Source: Chitinophagales bacterium (GTDB lineage: Bacteria; Bacteroidota; Bacteroidia; Chitinophagales; Chitinophagaceae). Taken from it: a stretch of DNA of 64,000 nt. The position numbers were made by a program, and so were the translations under genes. Positions 1 to 8,582 of this stretch are shown here, piece after piece. Each line of letters opens with the position of its first letter. Position 1 is the stretch's first letter. The notes beneath the pieces were generated by a model. That model was not told the origin of the DNA. It ran no database searches and saw nothing but the letters and a program-made list of their open reading frames with translations. The DNA is taken from assembly GCA_017303455.1 (NCBI GenBank), contig JAFLBM010000007.1:62001-126000 (forward strand), given 5' to 3'.

Positions 1-604
1 GCGCATTGTACATAATGCTGGCATGCGAATAGTTGAATCCTTCGTAAGCTTCCCGCAGGTCGCAATGCGCATCAATTTGCAGGATGCCAAAGTCGCTGTG
101 TTTTTCAGCGATGGCTTTAAAATAACCCAGGGGTGTGCTGTGATCGCCACCCAGTATGCCCACCAATTTACCCCTGTCCAACAGCGCTTTCGTTTGCTCA
201 TAGATCCATCCATTCAGGTACACCCCGCCTTCGTTTACTTCTTTCATGGTTTTACACATGAACTGGTTGGCAGCCACTTCCTGGCCTTGTGCTATATAAT
301 CAATATAGAGTTCGGCTTCTTTCCGCAGGTAATCACTTTTCATCAGGATCTTGCGGTCAACCGGGCGCATATAAAAACCCTGTTTCCATCCGTCCGGTAC
401 TTCAGGGTCAAAAAGATCCACCTGCATGCTGGCTTTGAACATGGCTTCCGGGGCACGGGCGGTGCCGGATCCATAGCTGACCGTTACCTCCCAGGGAACA
501 GGTAGAATGACCAGTTTTGCTTCTTCTTCATTGGAAGGAAGGCCAAAAATATTGTTGTTGGGATTACTGACACTGTTGGGGTCGTACGTACTCAGATCAA
601 ACAT
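1..604 (-). CDS. Agmatinase/arginase family ureohydrolase, partial (C-terminus beyond window)
   Basis: The minus-strand frame opens with ATG at 604 and stays open to the window edge, giving about 201 residues. The translation contains the ureohydrolase metal-binding signatures GGDHS, DAHCDLR and SHAS in the family order; these residues normally bind two Mn ions. Such enzymes hydrolyse a guanidino substrate (agmatine, arginine or similar) to urea plus an amine. The last conserved block of the family (SxDxDxxDP) would lie beyond base 1, so substrate class cannot be decided here. The N-terminal tail of about 30 residues before the first conserved strand fits Bacteroidota agmatinase-like proteins. 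A plus-strand ORF at 23-505 is the antisense shadow of this gene. Confidence 0.88.
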   Translation of the reverse strand, partial: MFDLSTYDPNSVSNPNNNIFGLPSNEEEAKLVILPVPWEVTVSYGSGTARAPEAMFKASMQVDLFDPEVPDGWKQGFYMRPVDRKILMKSDYLRKEAELYIDYIAQGQEVAANQFMCKTMKEVNEGGVYLNGWIYEQTKALLDRGKLVGILGGDHSTPLGYFKAIAEKHSDFGILQIDAHCDLREAYEGFNYSHASIMYNA

Positions 605-703
605 AACGGGTAATTGAAAAACGGTGCAAGTTAATTGGGATCAGCCGGGTGGCAAAATCATTGTTTGCACCGCAAATCTTTGTTTTTTGGCAGGTAAGGG
701 CTG

Positions 704-711
704 TATTTTCG
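704..711 (+). promoter_or_regulatory. Putative -7 box TATTTTCG close to the start codon
   Basis: The octamer resembles the Bacteroidota -7 consensus TAnnTTTG with one change. It ends four bases before the ATG at 716, so transcription would start at or next to the start codon, implying a leaderless or nearly leaderless mRNA. This is inferred from motif match only. Confidence 0.4.
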
Positions 712-715
712 GGCT

Positions 716-1312
716 ATGAACAGGGATGCGGATTCACCTCTTGATGAACAATTCTGGACCAATCGGTACCTGCAGGGGCAAACCGGCTGGGATATTGGTT
801 ATCCTTCAGTGCCATTGCAGGAGTATATCAACCAGTTAAGCAATAAAGAGCTCAAAATTCTTATACCGGGTTGCGGTAATGCCTGGGAAGCGGCTTACTT
901 ACTGGAGAAAGGGTTTAACCATATTACCATTCTTGATATATCCAAAGAACTGGTCAGCAGGTTAAAGAAACACTTTGCCGGGCAGCCTGTCAGGATCATT
1001 CACCAGGATTTCTTTCAACATGATGAGCAGTATGATCTTATCCTTGAGCAAACATTCTTCTGTGCGTTAGATCCGTCGTTAAGACGGGCTTATGTACAGC
1101 ATATGCATTCCTTGTTAAAACCGGGTGGCAAACTGGTTGGTGTTTTATTCAACCGCTCCTTTGAAGGGGGACCACCTTTTGGTGGCAGCAGGGAAGAATA
1201 CGAATTACTTTTTTCATCCCGGTTCAGTATAAAAAAAATGGAGCTGTGTTACAACTCCATTCCACCCCGAAGGGATACTGAATTATTTTTTATCCTGCAG
1301 AAGAACAACTGA
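716..1312 (+). CDS. TPMT-type SAM-dependent methyltransferase
   Basis: This is a 198-residue cytosolic methyltransferase of the thiopurine S-methyltransferase family (PF05724). The family opening FWTNRY with GWDIG is at residues 13-28, and the SAM-binding glycine motif LIPGCG is at 49-54, followed by an acidic strand end (ILDIS). Members transfer methyl groups to thiols, tellurite or halides; the real substrate is not evident. The gene stands alone and is convergent with the desaturase gene; their stop codons abut (1310-1312 and 1313-1315). Family assignment is firm and substrate is unknown. Confidence 0.87.
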   Translation: MNRDADSPLDEQFWTNRYLQGQTGWDIGYPSVPLQEYINQLSNKELKILIPGCGNAWEAAYLLEKGFNHITILDISKELVSRLKKHFAGQPVRIIHQDFFQHDEQYDLILEQTFFCALDPSLRRAYVQHMHSLLKPGGKLVGVLFNRSFEGGPPFGGSREEYELLFSSRFSIKKMELCYNSIPPRRDTELFFILQKNN

Positions 1313-2380
1313 TCAGCGATGGCTCAGGTGTTTTAAATAAGAAACGTGTGATGCTACGGCCATTCTCATTTTTGGATATTCTATATAAGGAATATTAAAA
1401 TCCGCACAGGCTTTCTTGATGATCTTGCTGATGGCAGGATAGTGCACATGCGAGATCTTCGGGAACAGGTGATGTTCGATCTGGAAATTCAGACCACCCA
1501 CCCACCAGGAGATCAACTTGCTTTTAGTAGCAAAATTGGCAGTTGTTTTCAACTGGTGCACCGCCCACTCATCTTCCATTTTACCGGTTTCAGGATTGGC
1601 AGCAGGGAAATGGGTATGCTCAACAGTGTGTGCTAACTGGAATACAATACTCAGGACAAAGCCCGCAAACAATCCGTAGATCAGGAATCCGATCAGCCAG
1701 GGAGTGAAGCCAAGCAGGTAAATAGGTAAGGCAACAAACAAAAAGGCATGTAATACCTTAAATGACCAGAAGGAAACATGGTCCATCGGGGTCATTTTTT
1801 TCAATGGCATCGGCCCGATCCTTTTCAGGAAATATTTTTTATAATCGGTTACAAACACCCACCAGATATAAAGCAATGAATAGGCTGCCCAAAAATACAG
1901 GTGCTGGTAACGATGGATCTTGTAGAATTTTTGTGTTTCGCAAAGACGCAACAAAGGTCTTGCTTCAATGTCATCATCCACGCCATCAATGTTGGTATAA
2001 GCATGGTGGATCACATTGTGTTTTGTCTTCCACATGAAATTATTGGCACCCAGGAAATTGACAGACAATGCTGCCAGGTCATTCACCCATTTATAACGGC
2101 TGAAACTTCCGTGGGCACCATCATGCATCACATTAAAACCAATGGCTGCTGTGAGGCCGCCCAGGATTAAACATTCGAGGATGGCTACCCAGGTTACCGG
2201 TGTAAAGAAAACCAGGTGAATATATACGAACAGGAAACTGATCACTAATAAAATAGCTTTTAACCAGAGGCTGTAATTACCGGTTGTGGATTTTCCCACC
2301 TGCTCAAAATAATCACTGATCCTTTTTTTCAGTTCAGTGTGAAAGGAGTGGGGAACATTGGAAAATTTAGGAATTGTCAT
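1313..2380 (-). CDS. Membrane fatty acid desaturase (acyl-CoA/linoleoyl type)
   Basis: This 355-residue integral membrane di-iron enzyme introduces double bonds into acyl chains. All three histidine boxes are present: HDGAH at residues 86-90, HNVIHH at 121-126 and QIEHH at 300-304. The glutamine in the third box is typical of front-end (delta-5/delta-6) and linoleoyl-CoA-type desaturases. Hydrophobic stretches at about 41-60, 66-84, 165-178 and 208-248 fit the usual four-helix layout. There is no fused cytochrome b5 domain, as expected for bacterial members. It probably adjusts membrane fluidity. Regiospecificity cannot be read from sequence. Confidence 0.92.
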   Translation of the reverse strand: MTIPKFSNVPHSFHTELKKRISDYFEQVGKSTTGNYSLWLKAILLVISFLFVYIHLVFFTPVTWVAILECLILGGLTAAIGFNVMHDGAHGSFSRYKWVNDLAALSVNFLGANNFMWKTKHNVIHHAYTNIDGVDDDIEARPLLRLCETQKFYKIHRYQHLYFWAAYSLLYIWWVFVTDYKKYFLKRIGPMPLKKMTPMDHVSFWSFKVLHAFLFVALPIYLLGFTPWLIGFLIYGLFAGFVLSIVFQLAHTVEHTHFPAANPETGKMEDEWAVHQLKTTANFATKSKLISWWVGGLNFQIEHHLFPKISHVHYPAISKIIKKACADFNIPYIEYPKMRMAVASHVSYLKHLSHR

Positions 2381-2485
2381 TAAAAATAAATTGTCTTAAA
2401 TAATGGGCAAAAGTAACTCAAAATCACGGAAATAAGTGTGTTGATTATCACAATACTGCTTTTGAGGCTGATTTGTTGTACAAAA

Positions 2486-3223
2486 TCATGTTTCCACCTG
2501 AACAAGGGCATCAAGATGGCGGATTCCGATCTTTTTTTCACTGATAAACCCTTCGGCATACTTTACACCGATACGTTTGCCAAACATTCTTGCCCGGGCA
2601 ATCACGGCATCTAAAAAGTCGGGTGTGGAGATATAAGTTTGAGGACCATCTGCATCACTGTCTGGTGTATGGAATTGTGTTGTATACGCTTCGATGGATT
2701 TCATCCGTTGTTCAAAAACATCGCTGATGTCTATTAACAAATCTGGTTCATGATACCAGTCCTGTATATAATGCAGCACATAAGACGGGCGCCATCTTGC
2801 CTGTGCAGTCCCCTCCTCATCTTTTGTTTCAATTTTTGCCAGGCCCGAAAGGAAACAGCAATCGGCAATCATATTTCCTGCACGGCCATGATCAGGATGA
2901 CGGTCATTCAATACGTTGGCAATAACAATATCGGGCTGGTACTTACGAATGGCAGTGATAAGTTTTAACTGGTGTTCTTCATCATTCCTGAAAAAGCCGT
3001 CTCTCATTTTCAGGTTCTCCCTTACCTGTACGCCGATGATCATCGCTGCATTCGCCGCTTCCTGGTAACGGGTTTCAACAGTGCCCCTTGTTCCCAGCTC
3101 TCCTTGTGTCAGGTCAAGAATACCGGCTTTTTTGCCTCTTTTTATTTCATTGATCAATACACCGGAACAGCCAAGTTCCACATCATCCGGGTGAACACCG
3201 ATGGCAAGTATATCTAGTTTCAT
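2486..3223 (-). CDS. bshB1: Bacillithiol biosynthesis deacetylase BshB1
   Basis: This 245-residue PIG-L/LmbE-type zinc hydrolase removes the acetyl group from GlcNAc-malate, the second step of bacillithiol synthesis. The zinc-binding motif HPDD is at residues 11-14, and the second metal/active-site motif DRHPDHGRAG lies near the middle. The start LDILAIGVHPDDVELG and the TQGELGTRG stretch are characteristic of the BshB1 clade in Bacteroidota. bshA and bshC are not in the window. The gene starts with ATG at 3223 and is separated by about 105 bases from the desaturase start. Confidence 0.93.
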   Translation of the reverse strand: MKLDILAIGVHPDDVELGCSGVLINEIKRGKKAGILDLTQGELGTRGTVETRYQEAANAAMIIGVQVRENLKMRDGFFRNDEEHQLKLITAIRKYQPDIVIANVLNDRHPDHGRAGNMIADCCFLSGLAKIETKDEEGTAQARWRPSYVLHYIQDWYHEPDLLIDISDVFEQRMKSIEAYTTQFHTPDSDADGPQTYISTPDFLDAVIARARMFGKRIGVKYAEGFISEKKIGIRHLDALVQVET

Positions 3224-3328
3224 ATTTCTTTTTAAAACGATTAGTAAGGAGTCCGAAGAAGATCATCCCTGATGATAAAGTTATGGAAATCGGGAAGAAA
3301 TTTTATGCAGGAGGAAGAGCAGGCGGTC

Positions 3329-4012
3329 TTATTTCCTGTAAGGATTATTATACCAGACGCCGTCTATCTCCACCACGAAGTTTTCGATCTGCCGGTCGGT
3401 CTTATCGGCGAGGTCCCAATCCTGTTTCAGGTTGCCACCTACAAAAAAAGCGATCGTCTGGTAAAGCCTTGCATTCACCCCACCTTTATATTCTTTTAAA
3501 ATTTCGTAGCAGTTATTACCGGTTTGGCGGTTGATGAGCTTCATCAATACTTTTCCCTGGTAAACAGAAAGGTTGGATAAAGGATCACCGAATTGTTTTT
3601 TTAATTCTTTCTCCCGTGATTTAATATAGGCCTTTCGTTCTTTTTTTGAACTGATATTCTCCAGGTTGGTATTGATATCATTAATAGTGGCACCGGCGAT
3701 CTTTGCATAAGGATAGGTAACATACACGGCATTTCTCAAACGGGTCCATTCCTTCACATACTTCTCTAATTTTTTGCCGGATAGATTGCCCACCCAAACC
3801 ATGCCCAGTTCTTTATAAGGCATCACCTCATTTTCATACACAATGGCATCCACGATGATGGTGTCATTGGAACCCCAGTTCCGGGCTACTTCATGCATGG
3901 AAGCTGTGCGGGGCTGTTGTTCAGACTGGCCAAAGGCAAAGGCACTTGCCAGGAGACAGACAACGGCGATAGCAAAATGAAACTGATATCGTAATAACGT
4001 TTTCACAGTCAT
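3329..4012 (-). CDS. Exported DUF4294 domain protein
   Basis: The product is 227 residues with a hydrophobic N-terminal segment ending in AFAFGQ that looks like a Sec signal peptide. The body contains the DUF4294 pattern of the Bacteroidota family (YENEVMPYKELGMVWV, then VYVTYPYAK, then a C-terminal VWYNNPYRK). Function is unknown; the protein should be periplasmic. It lies 68 bases downstream of ccmF on the same strand and may be cotranscribed with the ccmE-ccmF pair. Confidence 0.82.
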   Translation of the reverse strand: MTVKTLLRYQFHFAIAVVCLLASAFAFGQSEQQPRTASMHEVARNWGSNDTIIVDAIVYENEVMPYKELGMVWVGNLSGKKLEKYVKEWTRLRNAVYVTYPYAKIAGATINDINTNLENISSKKERKAYIKSREKELKKQFGDPLSNLSVYQGKVLMKLINRQTGNNCYEILKEYKGGVNARLYQTIAFFVGGNLKQDWDLADKTDRQIENFVVEIDGVWYNNPYRK

Positions 4013-4080
4013 TAAAAATACAAAATGCTTGCTGATAATGTACAGACAGGAAAACGGACCGAAACGCTGTACAAAGCAGG

Positions 4081-6687
4081 TTATATTTCCAGTTTTTCTG
4101 CTTTCAGCCGGTTGAGCTGGATACGTCGTACCATGCTGACCAGTATGCCAATAGCTGTAATAGCCACACCCAGCCAGAGCAAAATGATATAGGGAAATTT
4201 GTAAGCTTTTAATGTTACATATTTCATCACCGCATCTGATTCTTTTACGCCCAGTTCTATCGATTTGTCCGGGTTCACTTTCTGTAATTGCAGCACCAGG
4301 CTCTCCGCCAGGGTGGTGTCAGGGAGGGCCAGCAACTCTCCTTTTGCAATGGCCAGCCTGGGTACTTTTGTATAACTGGTGCCATTCTTTGAAAATATTT
4401 TGACAGAAGCTTCGTGCAACGATCCTTCTTTGCCAAAAAGATCTTCCGGCAAGTTTGTTTTAGCAACAACATCTTCCAGGATCATAAACCCGTTGGAGTA
4501 GAAAAGAGAATCACCGGGTTTCAGCACATTTGTTTTAAATGTAGTGGTGTCTTTTTTTTGTTGCTCGGGGTCGGGTAATGATGTGATATAGGTGAATACA
4601 TCATGATCAAGATAATGACGGGAAGAAGGGTTGGCCATCAGGCCTGCATTGCCTTTATAGTTAACAAAAGCATTGGGCTGTAAAATAAAATCTTCTTTTC
4701 CATCCTTGCGCTGAAAATGGATATTGTAATACCATTGCTGTTTTTTCGGGTGCATCGAATCGCTTTCATAGGTCACCCAGTATTTACCCATATCGGTTTT
4801 GATACCCTTAACCAGTGTCAGGTTTTCACCGGGATTTTCTTTGCTGCCTTCACCCAGTGGCACAAATATGCCGCTGGTATTCCTTGATAATATTTCTTTA
4901 TTAGAAGAAGAGATAAGAATAGCAAACAGCACCATTCCAAATCCAAAGTGGGCAATGGAACCGCCGGATAACTTCAGGCTTCCTTTTAATCCCAGCCAGA
5001 TATATGAGATATTGGCTACCATGGCATAGATGCTGCAAACAACAGCCAGCCAGATAGCACCCTGGAACATGGGCCCCTTTTTTGTATAGGTGATATCATA
5101 CATCGCAAACAAGGCCACCGATAAAATGGCCGTGATCACGGTTGGCGTCACGATCTTTTTCCAGAAATAAGAAGAGGGAGTGTTTTTATATTTCAAATAT
5201 TGTGTTACCGCAGTAAGTAAAGCCAGTATCACAGCTACATAGATCTGGATATTATTATAAGCAAATTCAGGATCCTCTGAAGGTGCTTTTTTGATAGCGA
5301 ACAATTGGTTGAATACGGGCAGGGATGTCTGCGTGATAATGACAATTGCCGACAAGAAGAAAACTAATGAGCCAATGAACATCCAGAATTCCCTGGAAGA
5401 AGTGGCTTCTTCTTTTTGAACAGTGGGCACCTGTGTTTGAATCTGATAAATAGTAAAACCAATACCTGTAAGTAAGGCTAATGAACCCAGCCATGCGATA
5501 TTAACATAGTTACTCAGCAGTGCCAGTACGGTTGCTATGGCCAGTACGCCCAGTATTGACCTGAGATTTTTTGCACCTATGATTCCTGCCAGCCATACAA
5601 AGGAATACATGAACAGGAATAATTGTTTATTCATGCCCAGGTCAGTAAAGGCGTGAACAGATGTTTCGCCCAATATGCCGCTCCGGGTGAGGAAGGTGGA
5701 ATACAATACAAAAAGGAAAGAGAGTATCAGGAACAGGTAAGCTGAACGCAATGAATGCCCGCTGTGTTTATAAATAAGTAAAGTGTGTAAGCCAGAAACC
5801 AATATCAGCCAGGGCACCAATGATGCGTTCTCTACAGGGTCCCAGGCCCAGTAACCACCGAAGGTTAGCGATTCATAAGCCCACATGCCGCCCATCATGA
5901 TACCCACGCCCAGAACAGCTGTGGCGAATAAGGTCCAGGGAATGGCTTGTTTTACCCAGTCACCAAAATTCTTTGTCCATAGGCCGGCAACAGCAAAAGC
6001 AAATGGAACAATGGTAGACGCAAAGCCAAGGAACAATACCGGTGGATGAATAACCATCCAATAGTTTTGAAGTAATGGGTTCAGGTCATTACCATCCCTG
6101 ATGGATAAAAGATAGTCAGGTTTCAGGGGCTGGGTTACATCAAGATCAATATGCAAAGCAGCTGCCCCATCCAGCACTCCGGAGTCTCTGAGTAACAGGA
6201 ACGGGTTGGAACCAATATTATGACCAAAAATATAAATACCGGCGATCATTGTTGCCAGCCAAACCTGTGCAAAACTGACCACGGTCATCACCGGGGCTTC
6301 CCATTTCTTGCTTGTTTTTATTAATATTAATCCCAGCACACAATGCCAGATACTCCACAACAGGAAACTACCTTCCTGACCTTCCCAGAAGCAAGCCAGC
6401 AGGTATTTGAACTCCAGCGATAAGCTACTGTGCTGCCAGGCGTATTTGTATTCAAAAAGATGATTGTAGATGATATAAAATAGAATACCAAAGATGGCAA
6501 ATACAGATATACACTCTGTGATGAAAGCAAAACGTCCCAGCCGTTTCCAATACCCGGCATCCTGTTCGGGTTTGGTGCGGGTGGCCATAAAGTAAGCAAA
6601 AGTCGCAACCAGGGAAGCGACTAACGAAAGAACGATAAAGAAATGTCCTAACTGGCCTGGTAAAAGGTGTTCGCCTGCGTAATCCAT
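4081..6687 (-). CDS. ccmF: Cytochrome c maturation heme lyase, CcmF/CcsA type
   Basis: This 868-residue polytopic membrane protein carries the tryptophan-rich heme-handling signature GGYWAWDPVENASLVPW near residues 280-296, and many transmembrane helices before and after it. The long soluble C-terminal region (about residues 610-820) ends in a final transmembrane helix, as in CcmF, which attaches heme from CcmE to apocytochrome c in the periplasm. ccmE lies directly upstream, with 12 bases between its stop and this start. Bacteroidota versions are often annotated simply as CcsA; the pairing with ccmE supports CcmF. No other ccm genes are nearby. Confidence 0.9.
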   Translation of the reverse strand: MDYAGEHLLPGQLGHFFIVLSLVASLVATFAYFMATRTKPEQDAGYWKRLGRFAFITECISVFAIFGILFYIIYNHLFEYKYAWQHSSLSLEFKYLLACFWEGQEGSFLLWSIWHCVLGLILIKTSKKWEAPVMTVVSFAQVWLATMIAGIYIFGHNIGSNPFLLLRDSGVLDGAAALHIDLDVTQPLKPDYLLSIRDGNDLNPLLQNYWMVIHPPVLFLGFASTIVPFAFAVAGLWTKNFGDWVKQAIPWTLFATAVLGVGIMMGGMWAYESLTFGGYWAWDPVENASLVPWLILVSGLHTLLIYKHSGHSLRSAYLFLILSFLFVLYSTFLTRSGILGETSVHAFTDLGMNKQLFLFMYSFVWLAGIIGAKNLRSILGVLAIATVLALLSNYVNIAWLGSLALLTGIGFTIYQIQTQVPTVQKEEATSSREFWMFIGSLVFFLSAIVIITQTSLPVFNQLFAIKKAPSEDPEFAYNNIQIYVAVILALLTAVTQYLKYKNTPSSYFWKKIVTPTVITAILSVALFAMYDITYTKKGPMFQGAIWLAVVCSIYAMVANISYIWLGLKGSLKLSGGSIAHFGFGMVLFAILISSSNKEILSRNTSGIFVPLGEGSKENPGENLTLVKGIKTDMGKYWVTYESDSMHPKKQQWYYNIHFQRKDGKEDFILQPNAFVNYKGNAGLMANPSSRHYLDHDVFTYITSLPDPEQQKKDTTTFKTNVLKPGDSLFYSNGFMILEDVVAKTNLPEDLFGKEGSLHEASVKIFSKNGTSYTKVPRLAIAKGELLALPDTTLAESLVLQLQKVNPDKSIELGVKESDAVMKYVTLKAYKFPYIILLWLGVAITAIGILVSMVRRIQLNRLKAEKLEI

Positions 6688-6699
6688 GCTGCGGGGTAA

Positions 6700-7155
6700 T
6701 TATTTTCCGTAAGTAGTATTGTTTTCGTTGGTATTTCCAGTAGCAGCATTATGCTGAATATTCTTTTGCGCTGCTTTCATATCGTCTTTGTATTTCGAAG
6801 GGCATTTTGTTTGTACTCTTTTGCACTCAAACTGGTTGGCTGCTGCATCGTAACGGCCTTCCAGCACCAGTTTTTCACTGATCTCCAGGTTCTCGATCTT
6901 TCCTTTCCGGTAGATCACTTTCATTTTTTCCCCGGTAGTGTCGTAAGCTATAAAACCTAAAAGGTTAGGGTCTTTCAGGTCATCATAATCCAATGGAACT
7001 GATTTATCGAGCTGGGCAGCTACATGTACAAATTTCCCGGGATTTGATTTTGCACCGGCAATCGTTTCATAGGTGGCTGTTGTATTCAGGAAACTGATCA
7101 AAACAGCTATCGCACCGGCAATCAGAACGAGCAGAATAATATGTATCTTTTTCAT
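6700..7155 (-). CDS. ccmE: Cytochrome c maturation heme chaperone CcmE, CxxxY variant
   Basis: The chosen start (ATG 7155, MKKIHI) gives 151 residues; an upstream ATG at 7185 would add ten residues before the membrane anchor and is less likely. A single N-terminal transmembrane helix (about residues 5-23) precedes a periplasmic OB-fold domain. The covalent heme site is normally HxxxY; here the matching segment reads TKCPSKY, with Cys118 and Tyr122. This is the CxxxY form known from some archaea and Desulfovibrio. CcmE passes heme to CcmF, encoded 12 bases downstream. A poorly ordered polar tail of about 28 residues follows the heme motif. Confidence 0.88.
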   Translation of the reverse strand: MKKIHIILLVLIAGAIAVLISFLNTTATYETIAGAKSNPGKFVHVAAQLDKSVPLDYDDLKDPNLLGFIAYDTTGEKMKVIYRKGKIENLEISEKLVLEGRYDAAANQFECKRVQTKCPSKYKDDMKAAQKNIQHNAATGNTNENNTTYGK

Positions 7156-7356
7156 AACCTGTTTCTTGGTTTTTTGCAACAGCAAATTTAGGCCAAATTA
7201 GATCATGCTATCCTGTTTTGTTTCAGTTTGCGGGCTGAGTAAGATCATGGCCAGCACGTTATAAGTTAGTCAGCAGTAAATTTCCTGGAAGCTCAATTAA
7301 CCGGGACCGGTTTATTCAGGCACTTCAAATTTTCTTTACCAACAGGGCTTTGCCCT

Positions 7357-7364
7357 TATATTTG
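7357..7364 (+). promoter_or_regulatory. Putative -7 box TATATTTG upstream of the acyl-CoA dehydrogenase
   Basis: This octamer matches TAnnTTTG exactly and ends 18 bases before the ATG at 7383, giving an expected leader of about ten bases. No clear TTG box at -33 is seen. Inferred from motif match only. Confidence 0.45.
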
Positions 7365-7382
7365 TGCAAATCTAACAAGCGT

Positions 7383-8540
7383 ATGTTATTTCAACTCACT
7401 GAGGAACAATTGATGATTCAGCAAGCGGCCCGGGATTTTGCCAGAAATGAATGCCTGCCCGGTGTTATTGAAAGGGACGAAAAACAACAGTTTCCCCGCG
7501 AACAGATCATGAAATTAGCCGATCTCGGTTTTATGGGTATGATGGTGAAGCCGGAATACGGTGGTGCCGGTATGGATACGATCAGCTATGTGCTGGCGAT
7601 GGAGGAGATTTCAAAAATTGATGCCAGTGTGAGTGTCTGTATGAGTGTGAATAACAGCCTTGTTTGTTATGGTCTGCAGGAATATGGGAATGAAGAACAA
7701 AAGCAAAAGTATTTAACACCATTGGCCCAGGGCAAAAAAGATGGTGAGTTATATATAGGGGCCTTTATGCTCAGTGAGCCGGAAGCGGGTAGTGATGCCA
7801 CTTCGCAACGCACCACGGCAGAAGATAAAGGCGATCATTATTTATTGAACGGTACCAAGAACTGGATCACCAATGGCGGTACGGCTTCAGTTTACCTGGT
7901 GATTGCACAAACAGATCCTTCCAAAGGATCAAGGGGCATCAATTGCCTGATCGTTGAAAAGAACTGGCCCGGCGTAACGGTCGCCGCTAAAGAAAATAAA
8001 CTCGGCATCCGGGGAAGCGATACCCATACGGTCATGTTCACTGATGTGAAAGTGCCCAAAGAGAATCGTATCGGCGAAGATGGCTTTGGTTTCAAATTCG
8101 CCATGAAAACTTTAGCCGGCGGAAGGATCGGTATAGCTTCACAGGCATTGGGCATTGCCAGTGGTGCTTATGAACTGGCGAAAGAATATTCCAAAACAAG
8201 AAAAGCATTTGGAACCGAGATCATGAATCACCAGGCCATTGCTTTCAAACTGGCGGATATGGCTACTAAAATTGAAGCCGCCCGTTTATTGTGTTTAAAA
8301 GCCGCCTGGGAAAAAGATAACCATCTTGATTATACATTGAGCTCTTCCATGGCCAAAGTATACGCATCTGAAACGGCCATGTGGACCACCGTAGAAGCCG
8401 TGCAGGTACATGGCGGATACGGTTTCGTCAAAGAATACCATGTGGAAAGGCTGATGCGGGATGCCAAGATCACCCAGATCTATGAAGGCACCAGTGAAGT
8501 ACAACGAATTGTTATAAGCAGGAGTATCCTGAAGGGCTGA
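7383..8540 (+). CDS. Acyl-CoA dehydrogenase (short-chain/butyryl-CoA type)
   Basis: With the ATG at 7383 the protein has 385 residues, the usual length for this soluble FAD enzyme of beta-oxidation. It converts acyl-CoA to trans-2-enoyl-CoA and passes electrons to ETF. Family signatures include AFMLSEPEAGSD, NGTKNWITNGG and the C-terminal QVHGGYGFVKEYHVERLMRD. The catalytic base is the glutamate at about residue 368 in IYEGTSEVQR, the position used by butyryl- and medium-chain enzymes. A further upstream start at 7350 would overlap the promoter and was rejected. Chain-length preference is inferred only. Confidence 0.93.
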   Translation: MLFQLTEEQLMIQQAARDFARNECLPGVIERDEKQQFPREQIMKLADLGFMGMMVKPEYGGAGMDTISYVLAMEEISKIDASVSVCMSVNNSLVCYGLQEYGNEEQKQKYLTPLAQGKKDGELYIGAFMLSEPEAGSDATSQRTTAEDKGDHYLLNGTKNWITNGGTASVYLVIAQTDPSKGSRGINCLIVEKNWPGVTVAAKENKLGIRGSDTHTVMFTDVKVPKENRIGEDGFGFKFAMKTLAGGRIGIASQALGIASGAYELAKEYSKTRKAFGTEIMNHQAIAFKLADMATKIEAARLLCLKAAWEKDNHLDYTLSSSMAKVYASETAMWTTVEAVQVHGGYGFVKEYHVERLMRDAKITQIYEGTSEVQRIVISRSILKG

Positions 8541-8582
8541 TTTGTTTTTGCAATATCTTAGCCTTTAAAAGATAATTCTTGT

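Noticed and set aside
23..505. Plus-strand open frame of 160 codons at the window start
   Set aside because: It is antisense to the ureohydrolase frame, which carries complete metal-binding motifs.
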